Source: Melanocharis versteri (lineage: Eukaryota; Chordata; Aves; Passeriformes; Melanocharitidae). Taken from it: a stretch of 64,000 nt of DNA. The stretch lies in contig VZTG01007871.1 in the NCBI GenBank assembly GCA_013397845.1, positions 186,001 through 250,000 of the forward strand. Direction: 5' to 3'. Shown here piece after piece: positions 35,459 to 47,460 of this stretch. Position 1 is the stretch's first letter; each line of letters begins with the position of its first letter. The translations under genes were made by a program, and so were the position numbers. The notes beneath the pieces were generated by a model, which searched no databases, had not been told where the DNA came from, and was given only the letters and a program-made list of their open reading frames with translations.

Positions 35459-36854
35459 GTTGAGTAATGGGTGATGCCCTCAAATCATGTCTATTGAATC
35501 TGAAGAGTTGAGGAGCTGTTCTCTCCTCATCCTATTATTAATAGTGCTTTTGTTTTCTTCCCCCTGCTCCATAGTAACTGGACCTTGCTGGGCCCTTTGG
35601 CCATAGATGTGGTGGGATGGAGCCGCTGCTGAGCCATTGCCCGGTGTTTGTGCTGTGACAGGAGCTGTCACAGCCACATGTCCTGCTGTACAAACTATGG
35701 TTTTTCTGTGGTACTCGCTCTCTACAGTTGGCCTTAAGCACCTACTATGGCTTCAGGAAGCTTTAAAATAGTGAACGTAGCAAGGAAAAGTGCAGGGTTA
35801 TGTTTGCAGCTGCTGGGACCAGTCATAGATTTTCCCCTTTGCTAGTGTGAGTGCAGAGATGTCATCTCATTCTTTCTCTAGATTTGAAGTTTTGGAGAAG
35901 ATGTACAAAGACTGTGAGGGACTTAGTCACTGGGCTGAGTTGTTCTAAATCCACAAAATGTTCCTTTGAAATTTCTTTTCCTTAACTGTCTCTTTTTTTT
36001 CTTCCTTCAAAACTTCTTTTGTCTCACTGCTAGATGTGAACTGTCAATTTTTGATCAACCTAAACCAAAGTTTTTCAGTGGGGCAGGTACAGCTGAAGAT
36101 GTCCTCTCTGCTTCCAGAACTGCTCTTTCCTCAGCTCTAAAAGCAACACCACACACAGTGGTTTCAGCAAGTTTTTGCTGTCACTGCTACTAAAGAGCCT
36201 GATTTAATTCACAGTCATTGCATTTGAGTGGAAAACTTGTTTTATCATTATAGGGAAAGAGGAAGGAAAGGATATCAAGGTGTGATTGCCGTGATGCCTA
36301 AATGAGTCATGGATTTTGATGTGGAAAGAGCTGGCCGTGTCCTCCTTGACTGCATATGTGGCTTTGCTTTTTAAGGTGAAAAATGGGATTGCTGTCTGTT
36401 CTGCACCTGGTGGTTCAGATTTGAGATTAGTGGTTTCCATAGCCTTGACAGTTAGAGTTGGAGATTTGGGATAGAGGGCTGCCCCTCTCCAAGTTGCCCT
36501 GCTGCAGTGGGGAGTCTGTTCACCCAACAGCAACCATTTCTGAAGACGGGGAGCAGGATGGGTGCTCAGATTATTTGAACTGAGTTGGCTGTGAAATACA
36601 GTCCATGTGGAAACTCTTTCAAAGAGGACTGTTCTTATCCTCTGTCATGATGATCATGCTTTCCTAAGAGTAAGGAAAACTGATTGGACTTTGGAGAGAG
36701 GCAGAAAAAAAAAGCGCCTTTTTAAGACCCACCAAACTATGGGCTAAAGCTGAGGTGCACTCAGGTGATGTCTTCAGCTCAGTTGCCTATGGTGCTGTCC
36801 TCTAAAATGGGACATGTGTTCTAAAACTCTCACCTAATTGTCTTGGTTCTCCAG
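35459..36854. other. Non-coding sequence, nothing recognised
   Basis: Minus-strand open frames at 35480-35741 and 36204-36533 show no domains. A T-rich acceptor-like stretch near 35990-36030 is not followed by a convincing exon. Nothing else was identified. Confidence 0.45.
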
Positions 36855-37045
36855 CTACAAAGATTCATTAACGGAGATGGAAATTTCTTGCCTCCCCAGC
36901 CAGGAATATAAAGGCAAAGGAATGGGTGAAAGGGAGTGGGGAGAGCTCACAAGGAGACTTTGCTGGCTGATGTGTGCAGTGGATCTTACAGCCCTGTTCA
37001 GCACATCTGTCTCTCCAGAGGAGCTGGTGGCACATGTGAAATGCA
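36855..37045 (+). CDS. Weak candidate exon, unidentified
   Basis: The acceptor (attgtcttggttctccag, AG at 36853-36854) opens 191 bases that remain in one frame to a moderate donor (aatgca|gtgagtcc, GT at 37046). The peptide looks globular (EYKGKGMGEREWGELTRRLC; DLTALFSTSVSPEELVAHVK). It begins with one base of a split codon, compatible with the end of 33483-33659, and ends with one base, which does not fit the start of 38877-39016. The minus strand is also open over 36868-37098. No family was recognised. Confidence 0.16.
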
Positions 37046-37079
37046 GTGAGTCCTTGGGCTATTGTGTAACTTGGGGAAT

Positions 37080-37420
37080 GTCTGCAGCCGCTGTTCATAA
37101 TTAATCATTTAAGCAGCAGTAAAATCAAGTGACTTTACTGACAGTATCCAAACTGCTGACCTCAATGCATTTTAAAAGTTTGCCGGATACTGAACCTCGA
37201 ATGACCCATGGATGGATCTGGAATAATAATTTTCATAATCCCCAAGTCATTATCTTAAGAGGGAATATATTGTTCTCCTAATTAAGTCTGTCCACACGCT
37301 GTGCAGCTTCCCATGCAAATGCACTGTGCATAAACTAATTAAAAGAAATATACAGCCACAAGGACTTAAATGGTCTTTTATGCAATCTCTTTAAATTATA
37401 GTCTCCCTCCTCCCCCCTCA
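37080..37420. promoter_or_regulatory. Possible conserved element with octamer and homeodomain sites
   Basis: The block holds the POU octamer ATGCAAAT (37313-37320) and three TAATTA cores (37098-37103, 37279-37284, 37336-37341), with tatgcaatctctttaaatta near the end. It is AT-rich, non-repetitive and closed to translation. POU plus homeodomain clustering is typical of developmental or neural enhancers; that reading is inferred and unsupported by alignment here. Confidence 0.4.
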
Positions 37421-37594
37421 CACACACAAACTAATGAGAGATTTGGCATCATATTCAGCAGGGAAAACCACTGAGGAGTTTTGGATCCCTGTCTGGAATC
37501 CCCCAGAATTTATTAGAAAGCTTTTGTTTTACGACATTTTTGTGAGGGCCCTGGATGTGTAGAAGACCCCAGTTAAGTGAGAGTTATGATTGTT

Positions 37595-37790
37595 TAATAG
37601 GATACAGTCCCTGCCCTGAAGAGCTTACAGTCTAAAGAGACAAGACAGCCAAAAGCTGAAAAAGCCCTGTTTTGCAGTTGAACAGCTCAGCCATTGAAAA
37701 GTTGAATGACTTTTTCAAGGTTATGTATAGACAGCTGGAAGCTGGAGGCAGACCTAATCCAGCACTGTAAGTACCTGAGTCTTCTACCTT
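37595..37790 (-). mobile_element. Ancient MIR-type SINE relic
   Basis: gatacagtccctgccctgaa and gagcttacagtctaaagaga followed by acaagacagcc, then gaatgactttttcaaggtta, gctggaagctggaggcagac and cctgagtcttctacc follow in order the reverse complement of the amniote MIR family (acagtccctgccccaaagagcttacaatctaa, gtgacttgcccaaggtcaca, gcagagccaggaattgaacc, tcctgagtcccagtcc). This is the best preserved 5'-to-3' match of its kind in the window. Confidence 0.75.
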
Positions 37791-38876
37791 TAGTAATAGA
37801 ACCAAAAGACATAATATATAGAAGCCTATTTTGTGCAACAGCACCAAAGGGTAATTTCACACTGATTCTCACTGGTATTTTGTTGGCTGGGAAACGGCTG
37901 TGAGACTGCTTGGCTATTTTCAGTAGCTGTCTCATGTTCTCTGGTGTGGTGGAGGTTGTGCCCCTAGAAAGCAGTATGTTGGAGGCATGTGACCATCCTA
38001 AAACATTTTCTGCCAGGTCTCCTCCCTTAAACCTCAGCAACACTGCAGATACAGTAGACGTCCCTCTGGCCAGTAGTGTTCATGCTGTCTGTGTGCCTTG
38101 CATTGGATCATGAGTTTGATGAACCCTGGACTGGCCTTTGTTTGTGTTTGGTTGTGAACATGAATGAAGCAAGATGAAAGAGATCATCAGGGTTATTTTT
38201 GCTGTTATTTCCCTTGGAACTGTTGCTGACGTTGCCTTTGGCTTCTACTTTGCGGAAGAGGAGTGGAAGCCTTGGGTGTAGGACGTCCTGCTTGCTGTTT
38301 TCACTCTTCTTCTAGTGCGTGGATCTGGTGTTTGTGTGTTTGCCAGACAGCCAGCAAAGGAATACTTCTGAGTGGTCTGACCTGAGCAGAGTACCCAGAC
38401 AAAGAAGCTGTATTTGCACTGAGGTGAACTGGGACAATGCAGCCGTGCCCATCCATGGGAGAGGATGCAAGCAATTGTTGTGCAACTCAGCTGCTCTGAA
38501 CCAGGTGAAATAATATCAGCTGCTAGATGAAGATGGGCTGTGTAGCTCACAGCATCGCAGAAGCCTTAAGTTCTGCCAAATAGACATTAGTTGGTGTCTG
38601 CAGCTTCTGAACAATTATTGATGCACTGGAGCCGCAAGCTTCAGAAACAGCCCATCAGTGTGTGAATGCCATCCACAGTGGGACTGGTTCAGGGGGAAGT
38701 GGCAGCCAAGCCGTCAATAGCCCAGGCATGGCCAGATAGGAATTCGCACATAAATTTTGGGAGAGAACAGGGATTTTCTTGCTCTATTTTGTAGGTGGGT
38801 GTTCATGAGTATGAAGTGGAGGATGAAATTTCCTTAGGCTGGTCTCAATTACTGTCTCATTCTTTGTACGTGGCAG
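37791..38876. other. Non-coding sequence between SINE relic and candidate exon
   Basis: Short frames occur at 37910-38113 and 38319-38513 on the plus strand, without domains. No other signal was recognised. Confidence 0.45.
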
Positions 38877-39016
38877 GTTTCCTTACAGCATCCCTCCCGA
38901 TGCAGCAGCCATTGAAAACAGCGGCTGGAAAAGGAGGGTGAGGAAGAGCCTGGCCTTTCAACTGGGAGGCCCCTCCGCACAGGATCAGAACCGCAGTGAA
39001 CAAGCAGTTCTGTTCT
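38877..39016 (+). CDS. Candidate internal coding exon, basic linker-like, unidentified
   Basis: The segment sits between an acceptor (ttctttgtacgtggcag, AG at 38875-38876) and a moderate donor (gttct|gtaagcat, GT at 39017). One base completes a split codon, then 46 codons are open and one base carries over. The peptide has FPYSIPPDAAAIENSGWKRR followed by a basic and glutamine-rich part ending QDQNRSEQAVLF. CpGs are more frequent than nearby (ccgatg, agcggc, ctccgc, aaccgc), as expected for coding or conserved sequence. Start phase matches the end of 33483-33659 and would rebuild an arginine codon (AG+G). A second acceptor-like tttccttacag lies inside at 38878-38888. No family is recognised, so both coding status and linkage are inference. 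Confidence 0.3.
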
Positions 39017-40691
39017 GTAAGCATCTCTTATCTGATGTAGCCTGGAGAGCAGACAGATAGGACTGCAGCAATCAGTATGATGGGAATGCAGTGGGTGGAC
39101 TCTATCAAGAGAAAAGAAACCCTCCCCTGTATGGATAAACCTTCATCTCTCTGTTTCCCCCCTCTCCAGTCCTCATTCCGGTAAGAGGGAGGATCTTTTC
39201 CCCATCCAGCAATGAGATGAAAGACTGCCTCACATTTGACACTTCATGAGTTGGCTGAACCCAACAAAGTGATCTTCATAAAATCCTTATTCCAAAGCAT
39301 CAAAGCCTTTTCCTGACTGGTAAAAACCCTAAAAAATCCTGGAAGAACTGCCAAAGGGCAATGGGGCTGATTCTGTCAACTGCCTTTGGTTAGAGCCGGG
39401 TTTGGTTATTTATGGGGGCCGGGGGAGGCAAGAACTTTCCAGATGGGTGGCTCAAGCAAATATAACAATGATAAAAATCAATGCAGTTATGTGCAGGGGA
39501 AAGAATGCCTGTGCATGAGGCACACGCTTCTCTGTGCTGAAACATCCCTTAGCACGGTGCTGCTCAGGGCACCCCACTCCGCGCTGTCTCATCCCTCTGT
39601 GTCTGCCCAAATGTGCTCTTTGCTGGGGGGATTCTGGCTTGATTTAATGGTACCTTCCTAATGAGACTTCACACTGATTGAGGTGCAGATCCTACTAGAA
39701 ACATGTCCAGGCAAGTAATCACCCAAATGCAATGAGAAGTCATCTCACTGCAGTGGGATTATAGCAGGGCTGGTCTGTCAGCCCTTGCAAGAAGCCAAAA
39801 ATAGATTAGGAGCATGACTTTCATCTCCCTGGAAAGGTGTCAGTGTTCTGATGTACAGGTCATTCTGGGACTCCAAAGAAGCACGTGTGTGTCTCGTCAA
39901 ACTGTGCCTCAGACAGAGCTGATGCGTGAGGGATGGAGGTTGGGACACAGGGTTGCACAGAAGCCCTTGGATGAGAAGCAAGGTGTAAAAATGAACGTCT
40001 CCTGTCAGAAAAGGCTGAAGAAATTTGCTGTTGCAATGTGATGGTGTAAAGGAACTAACTGAGTGAGCAGGAGGAAAACCCTCCAAATCACCTGGGTACT
40101 TAAGGCATCCTGAAGCATTAATTCTGAATCCTGTTGCAGTGTGCATCACTGCAAAGCTGTGAGTCAGAGTGAAAAACTGTCACTTCTCCAAAGAATTGCA
40201 GTCTAGGCATACAAGGGAAGAGAAGGCATAACAAAGCAGGACATATAGTATTGGGACTAGTTGTTAGATCTTTCATGCATCCAAGATTAGAGGAGGAGGA
40301 ATCAGGAATTCCTTCAAGAAGGAAGCTGGCTTGCCATCTACTTTGCAAGGAAGCACGCTGAGCATCTCAGAAAGTGGGAAGATGACTAGGAGTCAGGACT
40401 GAGTGGAGTGTTGAAATATCTGATGAGAGAAGAAATTTGGTGGAGAGGGTTGGACTTGGTGACTGCAAACTGCTTTTGCGTGAGTGCACCCCGGTTTTTC
40501 CTATGTTAGTGAAATTTGGGGTGTCTGCATGGGTTGTTACATAGCCGTACCATTAGCCAGTCCAATATCCTCATCTTCTTAGTGCTGGTTTTTATTTTTG
40601 GAGGTATCCTTTGGTGGAAAACCTCCAGTACTCTCATGGAAAAATTGTTCCTTGAGTAATTCCTTTTTTTCCACTGAGTCCTTTTGTACTT
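39017..40691. other. Non-coding sequence, nothing recognised
   Basis: Frames near 39386-39661 (plus) and 39778-40149 (minus, 123 codons) carry no domain. Sequence near 40190-40250 weakly recalls the 5' half of a MIR-type SINE but was not firm enough to call. Confidence 0.45.
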
Positions 40692-40829
40692 CACAGAATC
40701 ACAGAAAGGTTTGAGTTCAAAGGGACCTTAAAGGTCATCTAGTCCCAAGCCCCTTCCAACGGCAGGGACACCTTGTACTAGACTGCGTTGCTCAGAGCCC
40801 CACCCAACCTGGCCTTGAGCACTTTCAGT
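40692..40829 (-). mobile_element. CR1 LINE 3' end fragment
   Basis: On the plus strand, cacagaatcacagaaaggtt, agggaccttaaaggtcatct, agtcccaagccccttccaac and gagccccacccaacctggcc match the reverse complement of avian CR1 3' ends nearly base for base. Only the last 140 bases of the element are present, the usual 5' truncation. This is the least diverged transposon in the window and places the sequence firmly in birds. Confidence 0.93.
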
Positions 40830-41779
40830 CTGGTAGTTGCACTCCTTGGCCTCACCGGTTCACCAGTATTTGTTTATGCTGTTAAAGAGGTGGTGAGGCT
40901 CAGCCTACTGAGGTTGCTGTTCATCACTGTACTGTGAACTCCAGCTCTGTAGGTGAGTGTAATTAAATTTTTTCTGTCTTTTCCATCAGACAGAGCCTTA
41001 CTCAGTTCTTTATTTAGGCCAGGTTCTACACCTGTGTGAGTGGTCCCACCGTTGGATTGCCTTTGCCCAGTCTGTCGTCTTGAGGGAGCCCAGCCCTGGC
41101 CACAGTCATCACTCAACTGAGACACTTGTTCCTCTCTGCTCCTTACCCACAGATGGAGCCTGCTTGCAGCACTTCAGCAAGAGAGGGACAGTATGAGATG
41201 AGTGATTTGTTTGCTAGTCAGATGGCAGGACTCTTGTTTCTTGTTAAAGGCCTGTGAGATAAGAGATGCCATCAATGTTTCAAGGTGTTCTTATCATAGG
41301 CCTTAGTCTGGAACAACACTGCTCATCGACACTTTCCCTCCAGCTTGTTGATGAAAATGGAGAATTTTCTTCTGCTGTTTCCAGTCTCTGGAATGCCCCT
41401 AGACAAAAGAATTTTTCAGACACATCTTTTCCTTTTGTGAATCAAACTACAACCCCTTAATGTTCAGCAAATAATTTGTTCCAAAGAGACTGTGTTGTAT
41501 GTGATCGTAATTACATTTGGGTTTTAATAATCATAAACACTTCTGTTTTCTAAGAACCAGCTAAACTGATTTCCAAATAATTTAGTTTGAATGGCATGTT
41601 TTGTGTTTGTGTAGCATCTTCTCCCCCATATGCACTTCTAACAAAAAACAAACAATGTATTAAAAAAAAAGCAAGTGTGGGGTAAAAAAAAACCTTGGAG
41701 AATTTTAAAAGACTCTAAACCTGAAAAGGGAGGGTGGGATCAGCTCATTTGTCCCTCCTTTATATGGTTTATCAAGCCT
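40830..41779. other. Non-coding sequence right of CR1 tail
   Basis: A donor-like string (ctgtag|gtgagtgtaa) lies at 40951 with stops in the upstream frames. Sequence at 41266-41460 is open for 64 codons without a domain. No gene was recognised. Confidence 0.45.
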
Positions 41780-42190
41780 TTTGTTCTGAAACGCATGGGT
41801 TCAGTGGGAAAGCGGTTTTTGATATATAATGTATTTACTTTTGCTAATTAATTAAAGCAGTATTCATATGAAAATGCCGACTGATAATGGCTTTCACAGC
41901 AACAACTATGTTTTTTAAAGTAGCAACTTTTAATTACAAATTGACTGGCAGAAATATATAAACCCAAATATTGTTCCACTGATTTCCTTTTAACTGTGTT
42001 ACTCTTGCTTGATTTATCGGATTAGGGCTTTCCACACATAGTGCGTACAAGATATTGTTTTTAATGAGAAATTAAAAGATTACCAACAATACCCATAAAC
42101 CATTAAAAACACAAACTCTAGATGAATGGTAATTAGACAGAATGATTTGAGGCTGATAAATTGAAAGCAATTAATGTATTTTTTGGGGAT
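41780..42190. promoter_or_regulatory. Possible conserved element rich in ATTA cores
   Basis: gctaattaattaaagcagta (about 41842), then ttttaattacaaattgactg and repeated ATTA/TAAT cores run to 42180, with tttatcggattagggc keeping a CpG. The block is non-coding and not simple-sequence. Enhancer identity is inferred. Confidence 0.32.
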
Positions 42191-45100
42191 TCTGAATATA
42201 GCTCTGGGTGTTCCAGAAAGCACTGAAGGGTTCAGATTTGGTGTGGAATTGTATGTGGAGATACCTTGCACTGCCTCAAGTATCCAGGGTACCAGTGGAG
42301 AAGATGCTGACAGGGCTCCACTGGGTTCTGGGAAGGGGGAGAGGTGAGGAGTTACATGAAGGAATTTTGTGGGGAGGGCTGAAAGGATGTATCAGGGCAG
42401 GTTTTCCCTAGATCAAGCCATTTCTGTGTTTCACTGTTATCTGTGACATAATATGAGGGAAAGCTTGAGGAGGTAAGGCAGGGGGAAGTGCTGAAGAGAA
42501 GTAAAGTTTTCTCGTCTCTGCTGTGGTTTATCAGGAATGCATCTTCTGCTTGACTTGAGCAACCCCGAGTCGGTAAAGGTGCACAAGATGCTCTCTTTTG
42601 GGATATGAGGAGGTTGCATTTGTTAACGGTGGCTTGTAACTCCAGCAAGAGCATCCTGTTTCTATTCTTTCTCTTATTCTTGGCAAAGCAAATGTTTTGG
42701 GATTCTGTTTCAGCAAAAGGAAGTACTCTCGGGTGGTGATGCCTTTTGATATTGTTCCTTGTACTTGGGTCTAGAACAGAGCTCATCATGATTCCCATCT
42801 CAGGAGAATTTTTCAGCACAAGGAAAACAGCCAAAACCAAGTAATCTCCTAAATCAGGATAGTGATGTCTCTACTCAAAAATCTTAAAAAAAAATAGCCC
42901 TCCCCACCATAAAACCTAAAGGCCCACGTGACATATGACCTGAACAACTGAAACATCTAATTTTAGTTTTTGCTATTTTTATTTCAAGTCTTCTCCAAAT
43001 GTAAATTAGAACATTCAAATGAGGAGTCATGGCAAACAAAAACTGGAAACCTTTCCCCCGTTTTCCCCCAAGTCAGGAATATAATCAGTCCTTTCTTACA
43101 CACATTTTCTTTGTGATAATTTGAGATTTCTGATGAGGGGTGGGGTGTTTTTCATTATAAAAATATCTTGACATGGAGTTCTGCAAATAGAACTCTTTCT
43201 TCACCATTGGCTTATCTCTGTTCTAATCCCTCCTTCAGATGTATTCCTTCCACAAGGTTTTTCAGTTCTTATCCACTGTAGAAAGAAATGCATTATTTAA
43301 AAAGGCAGGAGCAAGAGCACAGTGTATGCCCTTTGTGTTCTACCATCAGCTGCTGGTATCTTGTTCAGGAAACCAGGTTTTCAAAGGAGCTGGAGTTCTT
43401 GAATTCACTTAGCATTTGATGCTGGTGGGTGCTGAGTTCCTTTGTAAACCTGGTCATTGCATTCCGAATGAAAGTTGTCGGACGGAACCGGGATTTTTTT
43501 CTGAATCTTTGCCCAAAAAATAGTGTTCTCTATGGAAATGCTGTGGCTTTTTTCATTGTCTTACTTGTTTGTCTCCAAGGTACACTTAATTCTTGCAGGT
43601 GCTCTGAAGCTTATATTTGCAGGAGCAGGAGCCCTGTCATCTCTCCATGTGGTTCCATCCCTGTGCAGCGCATCGTGGCTCTTGTAGGGTGATTTGTTAC
43701 AGCTCTTTTCCATCCTACTGGAGTCACAGTGGGCTGCAGAAGAAAGTGGGTGGTTTATCAAGGAGTGTCTTTCTTCCAAGGATGAACTGGACGAGGAACC
43801 ATTTCACCCAGCAGCCTTACGCTGGGGAACATTTCCTGGGTTGTTGCCACTGCTGTGAAGTAGCATATTGGGCATTGTATTTCAGTATTTTCCATTCCTC
43901 ATGCACTGGTGCAGCCATCAAATTAATAAATAAGTCTCTTGGAGGAGCCACCTGAGGGCTATTGCACAAGCTGGATGCCAGTAAAATCCAGTTGTGTGTA
44001 GCAAAAGGGAAAAGACCAATAAGGAAACAATAACAGAAAAGCTCTGTTAAAAAGGCATATGGGTACAATGCTGCTGGCCCAGTTAAGGAACCTGTTATAT
44101 TCAGTAGTGCAATAAAATCCCAAGTAATTGCAAATGAAACTTAATACCTTGTAAAAGAGCTCAGCTCCTCTCTCCCGTAGCTGCAGCTTTTTGAATGGAA
44201 GGCTGGGTCCAGCAGGAGGTGTATTTGTGCTGCACAGCTTTGGGAGGCCTTGGGGAGACAGCTGATCAGCCATGGGCAGTCTGAGGGTTGTTTGAAATGT
44301 TCCAGTTTTTTGGCCAGCCTGGCCTTCTGCAGGAGGATGTGGAACAGGGCAGGACACAGGGAATCTGACTCCAACCCTGTGCATGTGGGATCCAGAGTAT
44401 TTTGGTCTTCCCCGCAGGTGCAGGGATCACTTCAGACTGGTTCAGCCAGGATGCTGCTGAGTTGATGGTTACTTTTTCCTCTGTTTTCAAATCCCTGTAT
44501 TCCATCATCATCATCCTGACTAGAGCAGTGGGTTCAAAAGCCATGCAAAAGCAAGGTAGAGAAGCCCTCCTAACATTACTTGTGTGCATATTCCTTCTGG
44601 GCTTTCATTCAGACTTTTTCCTGAATTTTTACAGCACAGGATTCTTGCCTGCTTAAAGAAAACCCCATTTATTTGAGGGAAAGAGACTTGTGCTTCTGCT
44701 CTCTATTACATATTTTGGATTGTAATAGTTTCTTTAAGTCATAGGGCTAAATCCTGATTGTCTTTCCTCAGGTCTCAAGTCAAATTTCCTTTATGTGACT
44801 AAGAAATATGCAGGAGGAGAGGATTTGCAGCACCAGGCTTTCCTGCGAGGATAGTGATATTTTTTATTGTTTAGTGTCTGGTCTTTGGGAATTAAATAAC
44901 TGCTTGAGAATTTTAACTTCATTTCAAAGGCATGTTTCTAGTCCTTGTGTTTGTGTGAACTCCACCCCCCCCATGCACCTCCTCATGTAATTTGAAAGTG
45001 TGATTTGATTATGCCTGAAAGACTCAGGATCCAGAAGGCAGAGAAAAACAATCCAAAGCTGAGTGTTATTAAAAACAAACACCACCATCCCCCCACCCAA

Positions 45101-47149
45101 ACTGATGGTATTTAAATTCCTTGGTTTGCATTGCTGGTTTTGGGCCAAGGGAACTGAAGGCAGGTAGAAGCCTGACTTGCATTAGATCAGAGAAGCAAGA
45201 ACCTGGTGGTTTGCTTGCAAATGGCCTAAGCTTGTTAAGCCCGGTGTGCAAGTGCCTGCCAAATGGTGTGAGCAAGGACTGAGTGAGTGCCATGGAAGGG
45301 AATACCTGCCCTTAGAGAAAATCCTTCCTGCTTCCACACACTTCCCACATTTTTCAGTCCTGCAAAGTATGATATCCCTTCCTTCTCCTTCATTAATCAG
45401 GTTTTAATTTGAACTGCAATGCTCTGTCTCCCCACAAGATTAACTGTATTTGGTAAATAAAGCAGTGAATGGCCCTTTTAAGTTCAAATTATGGTTCTAG
45501 CTGCCCACACTTCAGTTGAAAATGTGCAGTGTCCTTCTTTCCCAGCATGAGCTAGCAGAAGTCATGGGGTGCACTCTGAGAAATAGCCCCTGCTTTCTTT
45601 ATTTTTGTTCTTTCCTTCCTTTGATGGCATGAGTCAGGGACACTGGCAGTCTCTGAACCAACAGTGTCTCCTTTTCAGCAATTAATCTGCCCGTTTCATT
45701 GTTTGACTGAGCTGTGGCAAGCTCTAAGGTTTGTCTTCATTCTCTGTAGTTGACGATAAAGAGGCAAATTTCTGAAATTCTAGGAGGATTTCTAGAGAAA
45801 CTTCCTTCCTTCTTCCCCCCGCCTTGAAATGAAGCAACCTCCTGCAAACACTTCAGCCCATTTCTTTTCTTACAGGGTTAGGGCTGGCATCCTTTGTTAA
45901 CTTCCTGCATAACCATGGGTTTGACTTGGCTTCTCTAAATGTTCTTGCTGAAATTGGTCCAACATTTTATCCTCACATCCACCCACACATGTGAATTCCT
46001 CAGTGTCATAAGTTGGTTAGAATCCATGTAAGTCATGGCATCTCTTCATCTTTACCCCTTCATCCACCCCTGTGAAAAATGTGTGGCGTTTAAAATGGAG
46101 GCAAGGGCGAATAGATACAAGGCGGGGATATGGAACTAAGAGAGGAGGGCAGTGAAGAGAGTCTGTGGAGTTTATTAGGCTATTTCAATCATGAAGTGCA
46201 AGACTATCCCTTAAAGCTGGATGGGAAAACTGCTGGGCCAACAGAGAGGTTTTTATTGATTTCAGTGAACTCTGGACCCCTTCAAAAGCAGCAAGGAATA
46301 TGGACCTAATCAGATGATGCCATTGTGGCAAAAGATAAGGCTTAGCATCTATGCAGGACCCTAAATAAGACCTCAGGTCTTTCAGAAGTGCTCCTTAGGA
46401 AAGGGACAGATCCTATACTCGGGGAGGATTGCAGCAGTCTGAGATCTGTGCTTTGGAAACTCTCTTTTCTTGGCTAAATGAAAATACCTTGCATTTTCAA
46501 GTCTGGGTCTAGTTGTACATGTTGAATGAGTGAAAGACTGTTTCTGAACAAATTTTTAAAGACTGCCTACCCTTCCACATCAAATGCAAGGTGTTATGTT
46601 CCTTCACATTTTAGGGCTACACAAACACACAGTCAAGGACTTAGGAGGATCACTGATGGGAAATTAAAAAGAAAAATTCAGATAAAAATGGTGTGGATAT
46701 TTAGATCAAGGATATGGACATTTGAGACCATTTTAGAAATGGCAGGCCAGCCAGCAGTTTCACCACCAGATCTTGGTTTGAACTCTGAAACCCCAACAAA
46801 GTTGGGGTATGTGATCCCAAGACTGGGGTTGTCTAAACATGGAAATCACTCAGAACTCAAGTCAGCAAAAAGGTATGTAAAAGCACAAAATAAATGCAGC
46901 AGTCATGGGGAGCTAATCTCCCCGCCCAGAGCTCTGGAGTTCTCAGCATGCAACCATTATCATCTAAAACATTACCTGTCCTGTTGCAGCCTGGATTTGG
47001 TCTCCTTGCCTGTGGATTAGACATAAGGAATATAAAACAAAATACATTCACAAAACCCTTGTGTTTCCTTTGCAAAATCAGGCTGTACACATAACTAATT
47101 CTTTTCATGTTAATCTACACTTACAACCTGATAACAAGCTAGAGCTTTC
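42191..47149. other. Non-coding sequence; long frames without domains
   Basis: The stretch has several frames above 130 codons (42352-42840 minus, 43959-44384 minus, 46526-47020 plus), all without a recognisable domain, each overlapped by frames on the other strand. Text near 46250-46275 (attgatttcagtgaactctg) recalls a motif common in amniote SINEs but is too short to call. Seven Cs lie at 44964-44970. Confidence 0.5.
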
Positions 47150-47460
47150 TTCTAACCAGGCTTGATTAAATTTTGAAGATTTCTTCCCAACAGGAGAACC
47201 CTTTCTGCTTGCATGCAGTAAACAATTTCGTGCTTTCTGTATTTACCTTTTTTATTTTTATTTGAGGAATTCATTTTTTTTCCTCATTATTATTATTATT
47301 ATGAATAAGCTAGTTTTAAATCAATTTCAACAGCTGGAATTAATTTTCCTGTTACTGACTCTTCTCTTGGGCCTGTCACAGAGCGGGAGGCTTTCTATTA
47401 GCATAAACATAACTGAAAGCTCTGGAATTTGCATTAATGTACTTTTAACAAGTTGACAGT
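47150..47460. promoter_or_regulatory. Possible conserved element around an (ATT)n
   Basis: The sequence has caacagctggaattaatttt, attagcataaacataactg and tttgcattaatgtactttta as balanced AT-rich motifs with an E-box (CAGCTG). A short (ATT)n lies inside. No reading frame is persuasive. The call rests on composition and motif density. Confidence 0.3.
47286..47302 (+). repeat. (ATT)n trinucleotide repeat
   Basis: Between five and six ATT units occur in tandem. It is a minor repeat within the possible conserved element. Confidence 0.85.

Noticed and set aside
40190..40260. Possible further MIR-type SINE
   Set aside because: Only one loosely similar block (gcagtctaggcatacaaggg) was found, without the second half in order.
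42352..42840. Minus-strand frame of 162 codons
   Set aside because: No domain and no splice sites in phase; low-complexity serine-rich part. Treated as chance.
46250..46400. Text attgatttcagtgaactctg considered as an amniote SINE fragment
   Set aside because: Too short, with no colinear second block.
46526..47020. Plus-strand frame of 164 codons
   Set aside because: Composition is unstructured, no family is recognised, and overlapping frames are open on both strands. Not supported as a gene.
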